From NCBI GenBank assembly GCA_008477525.1, contig SPDT01000007.1:4774001-4838000 (forward strand): a DNA stretch of 64,000 bases, written 5' to 3'. This document shows, piece by piece, positions 1 to 12,112 of the stretch (the first letter of the stretch is position 1; each line of letters opens with the position of its first letter). The position numbers and the translations under genes were made by a program. A model generated the notes under the pieces. It saw only the letters and a program-made list of their open reading frames with translations. It was not told the DNA's origin and did not search any database. The stretch comes from Hypomyces perniciosus (lineage: Eukaryota > Ascomycota > Sordariomycetes > Hypocreales > Hypocreaceae).

Positions 1-547
1 AGGGTTGCGGATCCTTGGTGAACAGGCAGATTAAGGGATTGGTTGTGTTGCAACTATGGCGCCGAGTCGTCAAAGGCTTTATTTTCGGGCATGGATAGGA
101 AGTATCTCACTATGAACATGATGCCGTAATGATAGCAATGACTGCGATACGTCTGCTATCTTGGAGTGCCGAAGAAGAATAGTGATTTTATAATACCAAG
201 TATGCCGTGATTGCGGAGGTTCTGAGTGGGCGATAAGAACATCGGCTTTGGACATCGGCTTTAGACGCCGGCTTTAGACGCCGGCCCAGTTGCCTCGGCA
301 CCCCTCTAATACCCCGGATTTTGTTTGGCCGAACAGCACCTCACGTCAACTCACCTCCAGCTGCAGCTCCAGCTCCCTCCTGCATCTCTCTTCATCTCAC
401 AACTTCGTATTCTGGGGACTGCACAGTATTTTGAATAACTTCATTGGTATTTTATTGTTATATCTTAATATTTTTCTCTTTTATCTTCCCCCCCATTGTG
501 ATAAATATTTGTATCAATTGACCCTACCGGCTCTATCAGAAAGCATC
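1..547. other. Upstream region with short 13-nt direct repeats
   Basis: No gene is seen here. Positions 239-287 hold about three and a half copies of a 13-nt unit (acatcggctttgg, acatcggctttag, acgccggctttag, then a partial copy). From about 340 to 400 the DNA is pyrimidine-rich with CTCCAG/CTGCAG runs, as expected for the promoter and 5' leader of the oxidoreductase gene that starts at 548. Confidence 0.6.
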
Positions 548-1783
548 ATGCGCGGCATTCAGATCAAGAAATATGTCAAGGTCCGTCCGTATCTCTCACT
601 GTGTCAATGCGAACATCAACCAACAACAGTCGCTAACTCGCGCTCCCATTTATAGAACCCCAGTGAGCTCATAGTGTCTGAGCTGCCTGACCCAAAGCCT
701 ACGGACGACGAATACCTGATTCAAGTCCACGCCACGGCCGCCAACTTCTTCGACATTCTTCAGGTCCAGGGCCGATACCAGAACCAGCCACGTATTTTGC
801 CCTTCCCTCTCTATATTATATATATATATATCTCCAGCTAACTTTGATCTTCACAGCCTTCCCGTGGATCGCCGGCGCCGAATTCGCCGGTACCGTCATC
901 TCCTCGCCGCGTAACAATCCTAACCCGCGCTTCCCGCCTGGATCGCGCGTCTTTGGCGCTACTCAGGGCGCCTTTGCGACTAAGCTCTGCGCCCACGAGC
1001 TTGCGCTGCTGCCCGTGCCAGAGGGCTGGTCGTTTCAGGACGCAGCGGGCTTGTTCGTCACGGCGCCCACGAGCTATGGCGCGTTGGTCGTGAGGGCGAA
1101 TGTGAAGCAGGGGGACTTCGTGCTGGTGCATGCGGCCGCGGGAGGAGTTGGGCTCGCCGCTGTGCAGGGTGAGTTTTGAGCCTTGCTCCTTTGTCTCGGG
1201 GCATACGAGAAAGATGCGAGAAAGATGATGAAACTGACATATTACTACACCAGTCGCCAAAGCCTTCGGCGCAACCGTCATCGCCACGGCCTCTACTCCC
1301 CGCAAACTCGAAGTCGCCAAATCCTACGGCGCAGACTATGTCATCTCCTACAACGACCCGGACTGGCCTAACAAGGTCAAGGCTCTGACCCCTTCTTCTC
1401 GCGGCGTCGACATCGTCTACGACCCCGTCGGCCTCGTCGACAAGTCCACCAAATGCACCGCCTGGAACGGCCGCATCCTCATCGTCGGCTTTGCCGCCGG
1501 CAGCATCGAGAAGGTCGCCATGAACAAGGTCCTGCTCAAGAACATCTCGCTTGTGGGCATCCATTGGGGTGCCTATGCAATTCACGAGCGCGAGACGATT
1601 CCCAAGGTCTGGGATGGCATCATGGAGCTTGTTAAGCAGGGGAAGCTTAGGGGTACGGAGTACACGGACGAGGAGTTTGTTGGGTTAGAGAAGGTCAAGG
1701 ATTCACTTATTGCTCTAGGTGGACGGGGTACTTGGGGCAAGGTCATTATCAAGATTCCTCAGGAGGGTGGCAGTCGGTTGTAA
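548..1783 (+). CDS. Zinc-type alcohol dehydrogenase / NADPH:quinone oxidoreductase (MDR family)
   Basis: Four exons are inferred at 548-580, 656-791, 857-1168 and 1254-1783, giving 336 aa, normal for the family. The N-terminal GroES-like half contains QVHATAANFFDILQVQGRYQ and PFPWIAGAEFAGTV. The cofactor half has the AAAGGVGLAAVQ nucleotide-binding loop, then VAKAFGATVIATAS and a late VYDPVGLVDKS segment. No structural-zinc Cys cluster is visible, which places it with the quinone oxidoreductase (zeta-crystallin-like) branch rather than zinc-dependent alcohol dehydrogenases. Such enzymes use NADPH to reduce quinones or enones in the cytosol; the substrate cannot be told from sequence. The start at 548 is chosen because the short first exon supplies the beta strand MRGIQIKKYVK and splices in frame at a GT..TAG intron. 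It stands alone, head-on to nothing obvious on its left and convergent with the importin gene on its right. Confidence 0.85.
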
Positions 1784-2031
1784 AAACAAAATAACGAAAT
1801 GGGTTGATTTTGGTATGTTGGTGTAAGATCAGATTGATTAAGTAGACCTGGAAGACTAAAACGCTATTATTTGTGCTGCCGGTTAATAATCAGTGTCGTT
1901 CACAGTATGGGCGAGCCCTTGTTTAATCTTTCGAAGCTTTTCTAGCTTCACTCATGCATGTCGTTTTGTATTCAGCCATCCATCTATTCGTTCACTCATC
2001 ATTAATCCAGCCATCGCCCATCTGCAATCCT

Positions 2032-5000
2032 TCACTGTTGCACGGCTCTCAACATTTCCTGGAACCGCCCCAACACCTCTTTGTCCACGTTCACGGCCCA
2101 GAGTTCCTGGAAAGCTGCCTCGCCTCCAACCCTAGCCACGACATCTTGCAACCTTGCCTTCACAAACTGCAGCGCATTCACCGAATAGACCGGGTCCTTT
2201 TGTTCAATATCCCTCGCCAGAATCGTCTTCGGGGTATCATAGTCATACGTCTCTGCCGGTCCCCAAATCAATGTGTCGTTTCCATCCGCCATACCGTCTT
2301 GCAGATCCATAATGACACTCGTCCACATGTCCAAGTAATCCTGAAGCTTCCCCAATGCAAGCTCCTGCATCGGGGATGGTAGCTCAAGAATACGTGTTAG
2401 GCCAAACACGTATAGCTTCTGCCTCTCCAGACGATCCATGTTTGTCTGGTGTGAGAACCATTCTGACGAGAGCCAGCCCCATACCTGGTCCACACTTCCA
2501 AACGTGCCCAGCATTTGCATGAAGAGGCCAGGTTCAGCCAGTGCCAAGCGGGCCAAAATGGCAAGGTAATCGCTTTCAGTGACTGTATTGAGCTTGCTGA
2601 TTTTCCTATTGGGGCCGGTAGTTTGGTGCGCCTCCCATGCATCATGGAGATTCTCCATGATCTTGTTCATAAAGCCCGTCTCAACCATGTCTTGTATTAC
2701 AACGGAAACACCGTTTGCCCCGCCCATCTCAGCGGCTGATCGAATAAGGTACTCGATGCAAGTAGTGCTTATGCGAACATGCTCGCGACTCCTGGAGTCG
2801 AGTACACCTGACAGCGCTATTAGGGTAGGCCGGCGTAGTCTATCCTCCAACATCGCAGCTGGTGCAAGCAAGATGTAAGATTCAATCGCAGACAAAGCTT
2901 GGGAAACCGTCTCTGACTGGTACTCTAATAGAGGGAGGGCCATTTCGGCCAGGTTGATGACCTCCGGCGCAACCGGAGGATTGCTCTGTGTAAGGATGGC
3001 ATTCCAGAGCTCGAGAGACTCATCTATGAGGTGTACGTGTAAGTCTGACCCAGGTCTAGCCGCTTCAGACAACAAAGGAATCATGAAGTTCTGGTAACGT
3101 TGTGAATCGCTACCCATGCTCATGACAAGAGCAGCAAAAATAGCAATTACTGCCTGTTTAATCATGTACTCCTCGGTTCCAGAATTCTCCCACACCGAAG
3201 GGAGGGTAGACATGAGCTGATCTCCAAACTGGGACACTTGTTCCTCCATTCGTGTCACTAGGATTCGGATAGACTCAAGAATAGCTAGCTTAGTTTCGTC
3301 GCTGTCCACATTCTGAATAAGTCCAATAAGAGCGTTGAGGACATCTGAGGTGTAAGGCAAGAATGCCTCAACGCTGAAGCCAAGCTCATCTGCAATCCAT
3401 CGCAACTGTCGAGCCGCGGTGATTCGTACAACAATATCATTGTTCTCGTCACCTTCAGCAAGGAAGTGTCGGAAGATTTGGTACACCAACGACCGGCTAG
3501 AGTCTCCCAACTTGACCGGCGCCCACTGGCTGATGAGAATTGCGATTCGTCGTCGCAAGACCTTATACAATCCGCCTTGTTGCTGGGCATCGTTCGCAAT
3601 TGTCGCTGCTAACACTGCATCAAAATCAAACAAGTCGAAGACATGTGCAGCCGCCAGACCCATCGCGGTATACACTGCCTCTTTGGTGGCAATGTCCGCC
3701 TGCGGGGATTGGGCAGTCTGGAAGTATGATAGCAAAGGCGGAATGAGAAGTTGCTTGTAGTTAGTAAGTAGATCCAGGAACAATTTCTCCGCACAAGGCC
3801 GCACTTCCCATTCGTATGCATTGCCCTCACTTTGTTCCTGTTGTTCCCATTCTTCTGGATCCTCTTCCCAAGCCTCCAGATCTGACCTACGGAAGATGAA
3901 GAGATGGGTGATGATAGAGTTGACAATTTGGATCACCAAATCGTCTTTCAGCAGCTCTGTCTTGATAACATTTTTCGCTTGTTCCTGTTCGGCTTTCACC
4001 TCCTGAGATCGGTATTTGAACGTTTGCAAGGGCTGGAATGCGATTCTCACACAGGCACGAAGGAGGAGTAGACCTTTCAATGCAAGCCTCTCAAGCAGTG
4101 GTCCTTCGACCTTGGCCTTGTTACCCCCCTGATCACCGGATCCTTGCCGGATGCCGCCGGATTTATCAAAGACTTCCGCGAATTTAGAAATGAGATCCCA
4201 GTACCCATGAACGAGAGATAGAGAGTTGGGGAGAAAAGCAAAGCTTGCTGCGTGCTGGTCGGCCATGTCGATGTGAAGCTTCGTGAACTGAAGGAGGTGC
4301 TTCCCAACTGCCTCTTGGTACGATGATGGCACAGTAGAGTCATGGGTTACAAAACCGAGTAGTTGGCCAAATTGATTTTGGGATATTGTCCAAAACTGCT
4401 CGACAGACTTGTCAGCATGGGGTCGCTCGTAACCGACTATGATAAGGCGGCGCAGGATCTTCAAGGCGAAGAGGCTATTCAACATAGCCAAATTCGCTTC
4501 GTCAGCGTTTCCCTGCCCATTTCCTAGAAAAGATGCCCACAACGCCGACCTCTCTGCGTAGATTTCGGCCAAAACGTAGACAATCTCTGGTGTGATAGCC
4601 TGCAGTGACGTTTGGGATTTTCTCAGCCGTGCTGAGCCGAGCTCCTTGACAACACGCAGGAGGATCTGAAGAGTACCATAAAGGTGCTGTTGGTTGCCAT
4701 TTCTCGAAGACCGAAGAAGCTCGATGACACTTGTGAGGGCATCTGACCAGTCAACTGGATAGTCGATTCTAACAACCTTGGCAATAACCAACGCGTTGTG
4801 CAGCGCGAGGTTTTTCTCCTCCTCCTCGATGGTGCCTTGGAACAGCCGCGAGCGTATAAGGGTCTTCTCCTCTGGCGTTATTCCATTTTTCACATGTGAA
4901 TACAGCCGCCAATATCTATCGATTCCGTTCTTAAGTTGGATCACGGCGAGGAATCGAATCTCGAGTGGAAGTGATTTGTCAAGGAACACCGACTAGCAAG

Positions 5001-5214
5001 ACTATCTTAGCGCCGAAACGTGGTTTTAGGAGGGACGAGATGCAAATACCTGTAATGACGAGTAGTATCCTGGCTGTTGCTCCCAGGATGTAAGCTGTTG
5101 GCCAGCAGCTTGTCTCTGAACGTGATCGGAGGAGGTAGCCAGGTGCAGCGTCCGGCAAAGCTCTTGAAGAGTCAGGGGATTCGCATCTCCTGGGACCTCG
5201 ATGGCGAAGCTCAT
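2032..5214 (-). CDS. KAP120: Karyopherin/importin-11 family nuclear transport receptor (Kap120-like)
   Basis: Two exons (5050-5214 and 2032-4992 on the minus strand) give 1041 aa, close to yeast Kap120. Exon 1 begins MSFAIEVPGDANPLTLQELC and carries the start of the importin-beta N-terminal domain (repeat A helix, QRQAAGQQLTSWEQQPGYY). Exon 2 continues with LEIRFLAVIQLKNGIDRYWR, the characteristic importin-11/Kap120 segment that follows the Ran-binding N-terminus. The rest is all-helical HEAT-repeat protein. Family knowledge: these receptors bind RanGTP and carry cargoes such as ribosome assembly factors (yeast) or UbcM2/ribosomal proteins (animals) through the nuclear pore; cargo here is unknown. 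An acidic loop (residues around 390, EEDPEEWEQQEQSEG) is typical of karyopherins. The gene is divergent from mitochondrial threonyl-tRNA synthetase, with about 0.8 kb between starts. Confidence 0.93.
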
Positions 5215-6021
5215 GATCGCTGCCGAGGCCGTCTGGACTGGGAGACGTATTCAAGGATCACGGCTTTTTGTGCTTGGGTTAAGAAGCGACGTGTGTATTA
5301 TGTCGCACTGGGCCAAGATACGCGTTGGTTTGAGTGAGGTTCGAGATTTTGAAGCTATTCGTGTAGCATGTAGGAGTACGGAGTAACTCGTAGGTTAGTA
5401 CTTGTTTGATGGTGGGGTTGGCCGTTGTGCAGAGACGATGGAGGGGTAACAGGGTAACAGAATACTAATAGTACGGGTCTGCCAATTAGATCAACTGTCA
5501 CCCTATCAATGCTGGACTTCTTGTCGATGGTTGAATCAGACAACCTGATTATAGTAATGCTCTTTTTCTTTCGTTCTTTTCTTTTTCTTCTTTTTATTTA
5601 TTTATTTAATAATTCTGTGTAGAAGGGCTCTGAGTTCCTTGTTTCCATTTGTAACAGCCAGAAGGCGACTGCTCGTATTACTTGTTGAACATGCTCTCGT
5701 TTGTTTAAAGGTTAGTCAACTTTAAGGAAAAGAATTTCTAATATTTCCTATAAACTTATCCATATTAGGAATTCTAAACACACTATTTGCTTTTAAATCA
5801 TATTGATGCTTCACACCCTCCAATACTACATACAAGAGTTGCCTATCTGGGGATTGAATCCTGACAGTTAGCGCTAGATAAGGCTATTCCCTATCGGGTA
5901 AGGAGCTTGGTGTTGGCCATCTTCTCGATGCCTTTTGGTACAGGGCCACCTAAAAGTGTCATCCCGAAATCCCCAGATTTGCTCGCCCAGGCAAATTGTG
6001 CCATTGGCACATCATATTGCC
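5215..6021. promoter_or_regulatory. Divergent intergenic region between KAP120 and mitochondrial ThrRS
   Basis: This holds the promoters of two diverging genes. A TACGGAGTA-type motif lies near 5377. A long T/C-rich tract with TTTA repeats lies at about 5559-5612. The section around 5700-5820 is AT-rich. No RNA gene was recognised. Confidence 0.5.
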
Positions 6022-7503
6022 ATGATTCGCTCACGGACCTCCCGTCTCGCAGTCTCTGCTCTGTCGCGACGACAGTGGACATGCCCTGCATGTCTTTACC
6101 GCCGCCAATACTCCTCCAAGAAACCCGAAAAGCGAGAGCCGCCTGATCATCGAAAGCTCGGGCACCAGCAAGAACTCTTCATCACCTCCATCTATAGCCC
6201 AGGCTCGCCGATTTTCTTGCCCAACGGGGCCCGGATATTTAACAGGCTTGTGGACTTTTTACGAAAGCAATATGTCCGATATGGCTTCCAAGAAGTCATC
6301 ACGCCGACGATCTACAAGAAGTCGCTTTGGGCAAAGTCGGGACACTTGGAGAATTATGCTGAGGACATGTATGCGGTGACGGGCAACAAGAGAGATTCTG
6401 ACAACGTGGAGACGAAAGGATGTTGTGGGAACGATCATGGCAAGGATGGAGCAGGAGAAGATGAAGAATACGGCTTAAAGCCGATGAACTGTCCAGGACA
6501 CTGTCTCATTTTCGCATCTAAACTGCATAGCTATCGAGACCTCCCGGTTCGGTATGCTGACTTCAGCCCCCTCCACCGAAATGAGATATCGGGTGCCCTC
6601 TCTGGCCTGACGCGAGTCCGTCGGTTTCACCAAGATGACGGTCATATCTTCTGCCGGCCCTGTCAGGTAGAGGATGAGATAAAGATGACGCTAGACTTTG
6701 TAAAGGTGGTTTACGGCGTGTTGCGACTCGGAGTCAGCTACCGCCTTGCTCTATCTACTCGGCCAAAGGACCAATTCATTGGAACAGAGGAAGAGTGGAC
6801 GCGCGCTGAGGACAATCTGAAGCGAGCCCTTGACGCTTCGGGCATGGAATGGTCCATTAATGAGGGTGACGGAGCATTCTATGGCCCCAAAATCGACATT
6901 GTGCTAAAGGACTCTGAGGGTAAAGAGCACCAAACGGCGACTGTTCAGTTGGACTTTCAGTTGCCCAAGCGATTCGAGCTGGAATATCAAGCTCCAGCGC
7001 CAGAGTACGAAGCCCGGGGCGAGACGACTGACGATCCGGAGCTGCTTTCGCATTACGGCCCCGTTCGTCCCGTCATGATTCACCGTGCGGTGCTGGGTTC
7101 TGTGGAGCGCTTGATGGCTCTCCTTATTGAGAATTATGATGGAAAATGGCCCTTCTGGCTGAACCCCAAGCAGGCGATCGTTCTGACGGTTAATACATCA
7201 GCACCGGTAGTGGAGTGGGCCGAGGAAGTGCGGGATATCCTTGTTGGGAATAAGAAGCCGCAAGACGGCACGTCACTAGCCGAGGATAGCCTGACGGGTC
7301 AGACAGGTTTGGCGGTTGACGTGGACACTACCGCAAGATCTCTAGGGTCCAAGATCCGAGACGCACATCTGCACGGCTACAGTCAGGTCTTGGTTGTGGG
7401 CGAGCAAGATGTCAAGAACAAGCAGGTCAGCTTGGGGAAAGAGAGGATGGGCCCTGCAGAAATGCGAGATAGAATGCTGCGCATGGTAGATACATTCCAA
7501 TAA
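6022..7503 (+). CDS. MST1: Mitochondrial threonyl-tRNA synthetase
   Basis: A single exon of 493 aa. The start at 6022 is preferred over an in-frame ATG 87 nt upstream because it begins an Arg/Ser-rich presequence (MIRSRTSRLAVSALSRR...QYSSKK) typical of mitochondrial import. Then come HRKLGHQQELF, the class II motif 1 region (FLPNGARIFNRLVDFLRKQY), zinc-site KPMNCPGHCLIF, motif 2 (HRNEISGALSGLTRVRRFHQDDGHIF, split here: RNEISG, FHQDDGHIF), motif 3 near HRAVLGSVERLMALLIE, and a C-terminal anticodon-binding domain. It lacks the TGS and editing domains of cytosolic ThrRS, as yeast MST1 does. A short hydrophilic insert at about residues 130-150 (rich in Asp, Gly and Cys) precedes the zinc site and looks lineage-specific. 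It charges mitochondrial tRNA-Thr. Confidence 0.94.
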   Translation: MIRSRTSRLAVSALSRRQWTCPACLYRRQYSSKKPEKREPPDHRKLGHQQELFITSIYSPGSPIFLPNGARIFNRLVDFLRKQYVRYGFQEVITPTIYKKSLWAKSGHLENYAEDMYAVTGNKRDSDNVETKGCCGNDHGKDGAGEDEEYGLKPMNCPGHCLIFASKLHSYRDLPVRYADFSPLHRNEISGALSGLTRVRRFHQDDGHIFCRPCQVEDEIKMTLDFVKVVYGVLRLGVSYRLALSTRPKDQFIGTEEEWTRAEDNLKRALDASGMEWSINEGDGAFYGPKIDIVLKDSEGKEHQTATVQLDFQLPKRFELEYQAPAPEYEARGETTDDPELLSHYGPVRPVMIHRAVLGSVERLMALLIENYDGKWPFWLNPKQAIVLTVNTSAPVVEWAEEVRDILVGNKKPQDGTSLAEDSLTGQTGLAVDVDTTARSLGSKIRDAHLHGYSQVLVVGEQDVKNKQVSLGKERMGPAEMRDRMLRMVDTFQ

Positions 7504-7835
7504 ACCACCCCCCTACTCCTTCTATGCCCAAATCCCAAAAAGCGCCTTTTTAAAACCAATATTGTGTGTTGTTTTTGCTCAAAGCGAACTCCGCCATGTT
7601 TTCATCCTACCAAATTCGACCGTCTAGATATTCCATTATAAACCATGGTGATGATGGGAACAACTGTACCAAAGGTGCGAATCCCAAGACTATCTCTGTC
7701 AAGTACGCCTATTATCTCTTCCCCCCAAAAGCCCTGGCATACTGCTCATGAGAGCAGCAAAAGGAACGCGCACCGATGTGCGTTATACTCGCCCACTGCC
7801 CTGCTTAGGTAGAAATCCAGCCCTGTGTCCAGCTG
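7504..7835. other. Convergent 3' intergenic region
   Basis: Lies between the 3' ends of the mitochondrial ThrRS gene and the bHLH gene. I see only 3' untranslated-type sequence and no further gene. Confidence 0.5.
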
Positions 7836-8340
7836 TTAGTCCGTGCCATCTCTCAAGTATACGTCAAATGAGGGCGCGTACTTCTTATACTTGGGATCAA
7901 CATCTCCGCCCAACTGCTCGATACGATCCATCATAGACTGCCGCTCGTTAAGCTGCTCGCGCATAAACTCAACAGTGCGCTTGAGAACAAGACCTTCGGA
8001 GCGACCTTGGCCTTCTAGGCCGGGTACGAGCTCAGTCAGGCGATCGAAGCCCTCGCGGATGGCTTGTCTTCGCTTTTGCTCTGTTGGCGGCGCATTAGCA
8101 AACACACACTGAGTAATACAGGCACAGGCAAAATGCGGGTGAACGAATTGTTGAGGCGGGGTTCGGTCGTGTGAGGTCTCCCATGTTTGTTTATTTACCT
8201 GATGCGATGTGGTTTTGCTTCTTTTCTTCTTCAGTCAGACGCGGTTTCTCCTCTCCAGTCGTGGCCGTCGTGGCAGCACCAGCACCAGTGCCATCTCCAG
8301 ACGACGACCTTGAATTATTATTGTTGTTTGGCGATGACAT
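7836..8340 (-). CDS. Small bHLH transcription factor
   Basis: Two exons, 8199-8340 and 7836-8080, give 128 aa. The splice was placed so that NHIAS from exon 1 joins EQKRRQAIREGFDRL in exon 2. This restores a complete basic region (NHIASEQKRR) with the E and R residues that read E-box DNA. Helix 1 is AIREGFDRLTELVPGL, the loop is EGQGRSEG, and helix 2 is LVLKRTVEFMREQLNER. The N-terminal 30 residues are Asn/Ser/Gly/Thr-rich. Size and basic-HLH layout resemble the Ino4-like group of fungal bHLH proteins, which often work as heterodimers; assignment to Ino4 itself is not proven. A continuous open frame through the intron would give a different, incorrect N-terminus. Confidence 0.85.
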
Positions 8341-10137
8341 GAGCAAAGCGCGATGCTCGAGAAACGCACATGTGTTGGAACGGAAGAGTAGATTGAAAGG
8401 ACAAAAATATATGATGATGACGACGAGCTCTAATAAAAGGTTGAAATGGAGCAGAGATGACAATTTTAGAGTTCTGAACACTTATGAAGTACGGCGATAG
8501 ATATCTTTTTGAGGATCACATGTCCGTCGTTTTCAAGAAGCCACACACCAGCCTGGAACGGCGATGGTCTACTAATACTATTAGCACTACAAGGATCTTG
8601 CCCCGGATTCTCGGGGCCACATCCCGGTCCCTGCATCCGACACAATGAATGGTGGTCTGGCAAGTCTGTGGCACTAGATCGGGACTTTCGCGCATGACGA
8701 GGCGAATCGAAACCCGCAGCTTTCACAGCAAACGATGCACCTGACACAAGGGCTGAAAACTCGCTGCCGATATCTGGAAATGCGGCTTTATGAAACAACT
8801 CCTAAATACGTACATACGCTGGGTGGTTTGTTTTTTTGATGCATTATTATAGTATTATTGAGAGGTTGGCTTATTAGGCTTCCATCAAAGGGATTTCCCG
8901 CTTTTGCCCTGCATACTATCTTGCATCATCGCCGTTCACATGCCAATATATATCCGGCGTATCAGGTTGGATATAGGGCACCAAATCTCAGTTTCTCTAT
9001 AGGTGTTACGGTGCATATGGTATATGGGAGCCTCGGATGAGTTGATTCCCAGCACTCTTTACTGTTGAATATCCCCTTTCCTCGGGATACTCCCGACTTT
9101 GTTACAGTACTCAGTGTTATCAGAGCATCATCAGCAAGCCTTGCATTGAAGTTTCCGAACTGATCAGCAGCATGTGATAGTTGTGATGCTCTTGCCCCCT
9201 CATAAGTGGATTGGATCCCCGCTTACATTATTCTAGAAGATTTTGTGAAATACTAAACATACTGGTGCCCGAGGTCCGTCACAAATCACCCAAACGCACA
9301 CTTCTAAAATGAAACATGTAATCATAAAATCAACATAACAAACAACTACACTACTATAATTCCATTGGATATTGTAGTGTTAGAAACCTGACCTCGGGTC
9401 ATTAGTTGGTCTTAGGCTCCACATTGACGGATACAGTCAGAGCCGGCACTTTTCTACGGAGTATAGATAATAATGACGTTGATGCATCCTATATTATTTT
9501 CGCCTCTCCACTGACTCTCGAACTACCTCTAATTAAGCGTATACTTGGGCTATCTCGCCAGAAACTGCCCAAATTGAGCGAGATACTCATGTAAAAGTTA
9601 ACCCAGTATTCTATCCGTACAACCCCTCGTGCTTTCAGATACCCTCACATATTGCCCAATGTAGGAGAAAGCAATGTCGGAATCATGAACAAAGCAATAT
9701 GTAAGCACTGGACCGTTTTGGGGTTTAATATCCATGAACGTAAAGCCGGGTACGGTATAGGAATATTGGTAGGATGGGTATCAGTGAATGTAACAGCATC
9801 GGAGTCGGCAAACAGAAATTTGACCATCATTACCCAAGTCTAGAATGACCTAAGATATGCGAGAAGTGAGGGTAATACAAAACCCAGACTTCAAAATAGC
9901 CATTATGCCATTCAATTTATCAACGCTCAGGCTGATCCTAAGAATACGCTTGCGAGACCGCTTGGGAATCTCCAAGTGGTTGGATTACCGTCAAAATTTT
10001 GGTAAGATTTTTGGAACAGTGGCTTTAAATCGCTCCCCCCTTATCAAGCCTCTTCTGGGCGGGTCTTAGCATTGAGATACTGTAATACAAAACCACTCAG
10101 CTAAGTTTACATAATATATAGATACGGAGTGTTGGCC
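8341..10137. other. 1.8-kb intergenic region
   Basis: No convincing gene or RNA is seen. The left 150 bases should be promoter of the bHLH gene. The region 9240-10080 is relatively AT-rich with short open frames that show no recognisable protein. A TACGGAGTA motif is present near 9458 and a partial one near 10121. It could hide degraded repeat DNA, but I cannot show this. Confidence 0.4.
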
Positions 10138-11031
10138 TTAAAGTTGTTCAGGTTCTGAACCATCCTCGTCATATTCATCATCGTCTTGCTGAAATATGAC
10201 CTTCTCCGCCAGAGTCAGGCATCTCTTGACAGGCAGTCCAATCACATTGTCCACGCTACCTTCAATCTTTTCCACCAGGAGCATGCCGGCAACGCCTTGC
10301 AATGCATAGCCGCCTGCTTTGTCTACCCCCTCCCGGGTCTTGACGTACGATTCAATCACATCATCTGGCAGTCCATTTTCCTGGTCCCAGAAGTAGACTT
10401 TGGTCTCCTCTGTATGACTTTTGATGTCATATCCAGGGTGTCTTGCATCATCTCTTGGAGCCAGGACTGTGACTGCCGTCAACACTCGATGCATCCGGGT
10501 GTCTCGCAAGTGCTTGAGCATCCGAATATGGTCTGCCTCACTTCGTGGCTTCTCCAGGATGCGCCCATCGCGAGTGACAATGATGGTATCAGCAGAAATC
10601 ACGAGATCGGGATCAGGTATGGACGCGAGGTGAGTCTCTAAGCTGGTGGTGTAAACATCAAGGCACTTGTTCCGTGCGGTAGTGGCGACATAATCCCAAG
10701 GGCCATAGGCTGACTTGTCGAGGTCTTCTGGCTTCGTGGATGGGGTGATTTCAAGCTTGGTAAGGCCCATCTAACTCAAAGGTTACCGTGTACCCCCTTT
10801 GGCGGTGGCATCGCCTCATACCTGCTGCAACAGCGCTTTCCGCCGAGGTGACGCAGACGCGAGGATCACTCTTTTGGAATTGAGATGCCTGATGATGGGG
10901 AGATCGAGGGGTAGTACTGGTCTGCGAACGGGCGCACTGGGACGAGGAGCCGCAGCCACAGATTCGCCATGTTCAGCGGCAGCTTCGGAGTACTCTGGAG
11001 GAGGATCGCTCGGCACTTTTGAGTCTGCCAT
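10138..11031 (-). CDS. Maf/HAM1-like nucleotide pyrophosphatase (Maf family)
   Basis: Exons 10822-11031 and 10138-10770 give 280 aa. After a Pro/Ser/Ala-rich N-terminus of about 45 residues come the family motifs: KRVILASASPRRKALL (phosphate-binding loop), ISADTIIV with the catalytic Asp, LEKPRSEAD, HRVLTAVTV, and YVKTREGVDKAGGYALQG. Maf proteins hydrolyse modified or canonical dTTP/UTP to the monophosphate plus pyrophosphate and act as house-cleaning enzymes; the fungal proteins are thought to be cytosolic. The acidic Asp/Glu tail (QQDDDEYDEDGSEPEQL) is an addition relative to bacterial Maf. The gene is divergent from the RSC4-like gene, with about 1.1 kb between starts. Confidence 0.9.
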
Positions 11032-12112
11032 GTTAATAAAAAATGGGCGGGGAAATCTATATGCTCAATGGACAAGATGCATCACAAAAGAAAAGATCTG
11101 CAACGAGAACGAAGTTGAAGAGTCGGTAGAGGCATGGTGGGGTTGTCCACCCCGCTGTTTTCGGGACAGCTGCAACTTTGGCTCCTGAGATGCATGCAGG
11201 TGGACATTTATGTAGGAGTAGCAGACAATAAATAACAGTGGCTACTATTTCGCCATTCCCGGTTCTTCTGGGTTTCTAGAAACCTCAGCATGAGCCCTCG
11301 TAAACCCCCTGATAAATGCTAATTCACATTCCAAAGGCCTAGTAGTCCAGACCACAGGTGAGCCGCCCTTGGATCGAGTAGCGGCGACGCGGTAGCGGTA
11401 GTAATGATAGTATGGCGTCTGCCCAGTGTTAATGCCAGGAGATCTTGTTCATAAAGGCAAGACAATGCAAAAACCCAGCACCAATAAAGCTAGTCCACAG
11501 AGATTGAGGCTCATCAAGGTTCATTAGCCCTGCAACAATGGCGTTGAACGCTTCCAAGGTTGTTCGTTGCCTTGTTGCCTTACTACCGGATCAGGCATGG
11601 TGCCGGCCTGTGGTGGTTCCCTTGGTACTTCGCAGTCCGTACCCTGGCCAAAGTACTTCGTACTCCATAATAATACCCCGTAAGCTCTGATTGGAAAAAG
11701 CTGAACAAACCGACTTGACCACACTAAGGACTCAGCAATCCAGGAGCTTGTCATCCAGGTCTGAATTCTGATAGCCAAAAAATCCCACAGGCCATCAAGC
11801 GCATCGATCAAAGGCCGAGCTGCTGCCGCTGCCGCTGCAAAAGAGCCCCCCGCGCTGCGTGTCGAACTGCAGAGACCCCCCCAGACCAGGCCAAAATCGC
11901 CCCCAGCACCACAGCACAGCACAGCACAGCGACCAGCGCGCGGCCACTGAGAGCCATCACGCGTCAATCCACACAAGCCGCTGTCGTCGCCTATTCCCCG
12001 GCCTGCGACACCGAATTCGAAGAGCCATTGCGCCTCCACGACGTCTTTGCGAGTATCGCGTCGCGGTCGCTTGTGATGCGCCGGCCATCGCGACTCTAGC
12101 CAATCTGTCAAA
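11032..12112. promoter_or_regulatory. Divergent intergenic region, Maf / RSC4-like
   Basis: Roughly 1.1 kb of promoter DNA. A GCTGCC-type trinucleotide-rich tract lies at 11818-11840 and a short (CACAG) repeat at about 11911-11928. Variant motifs TACTTCGTACTCC occur near 11645-11665. Open frames here on both strands lack recognisable protein content. Confidence 0.45.

Noticed and set aside
5935..6021. Upstream in-frame ATG of mitochondrial ThrRS
   Set aside because: The added 29 residues do not look like a targeting signal, while the ATG at 6022 begins a typical presequence.
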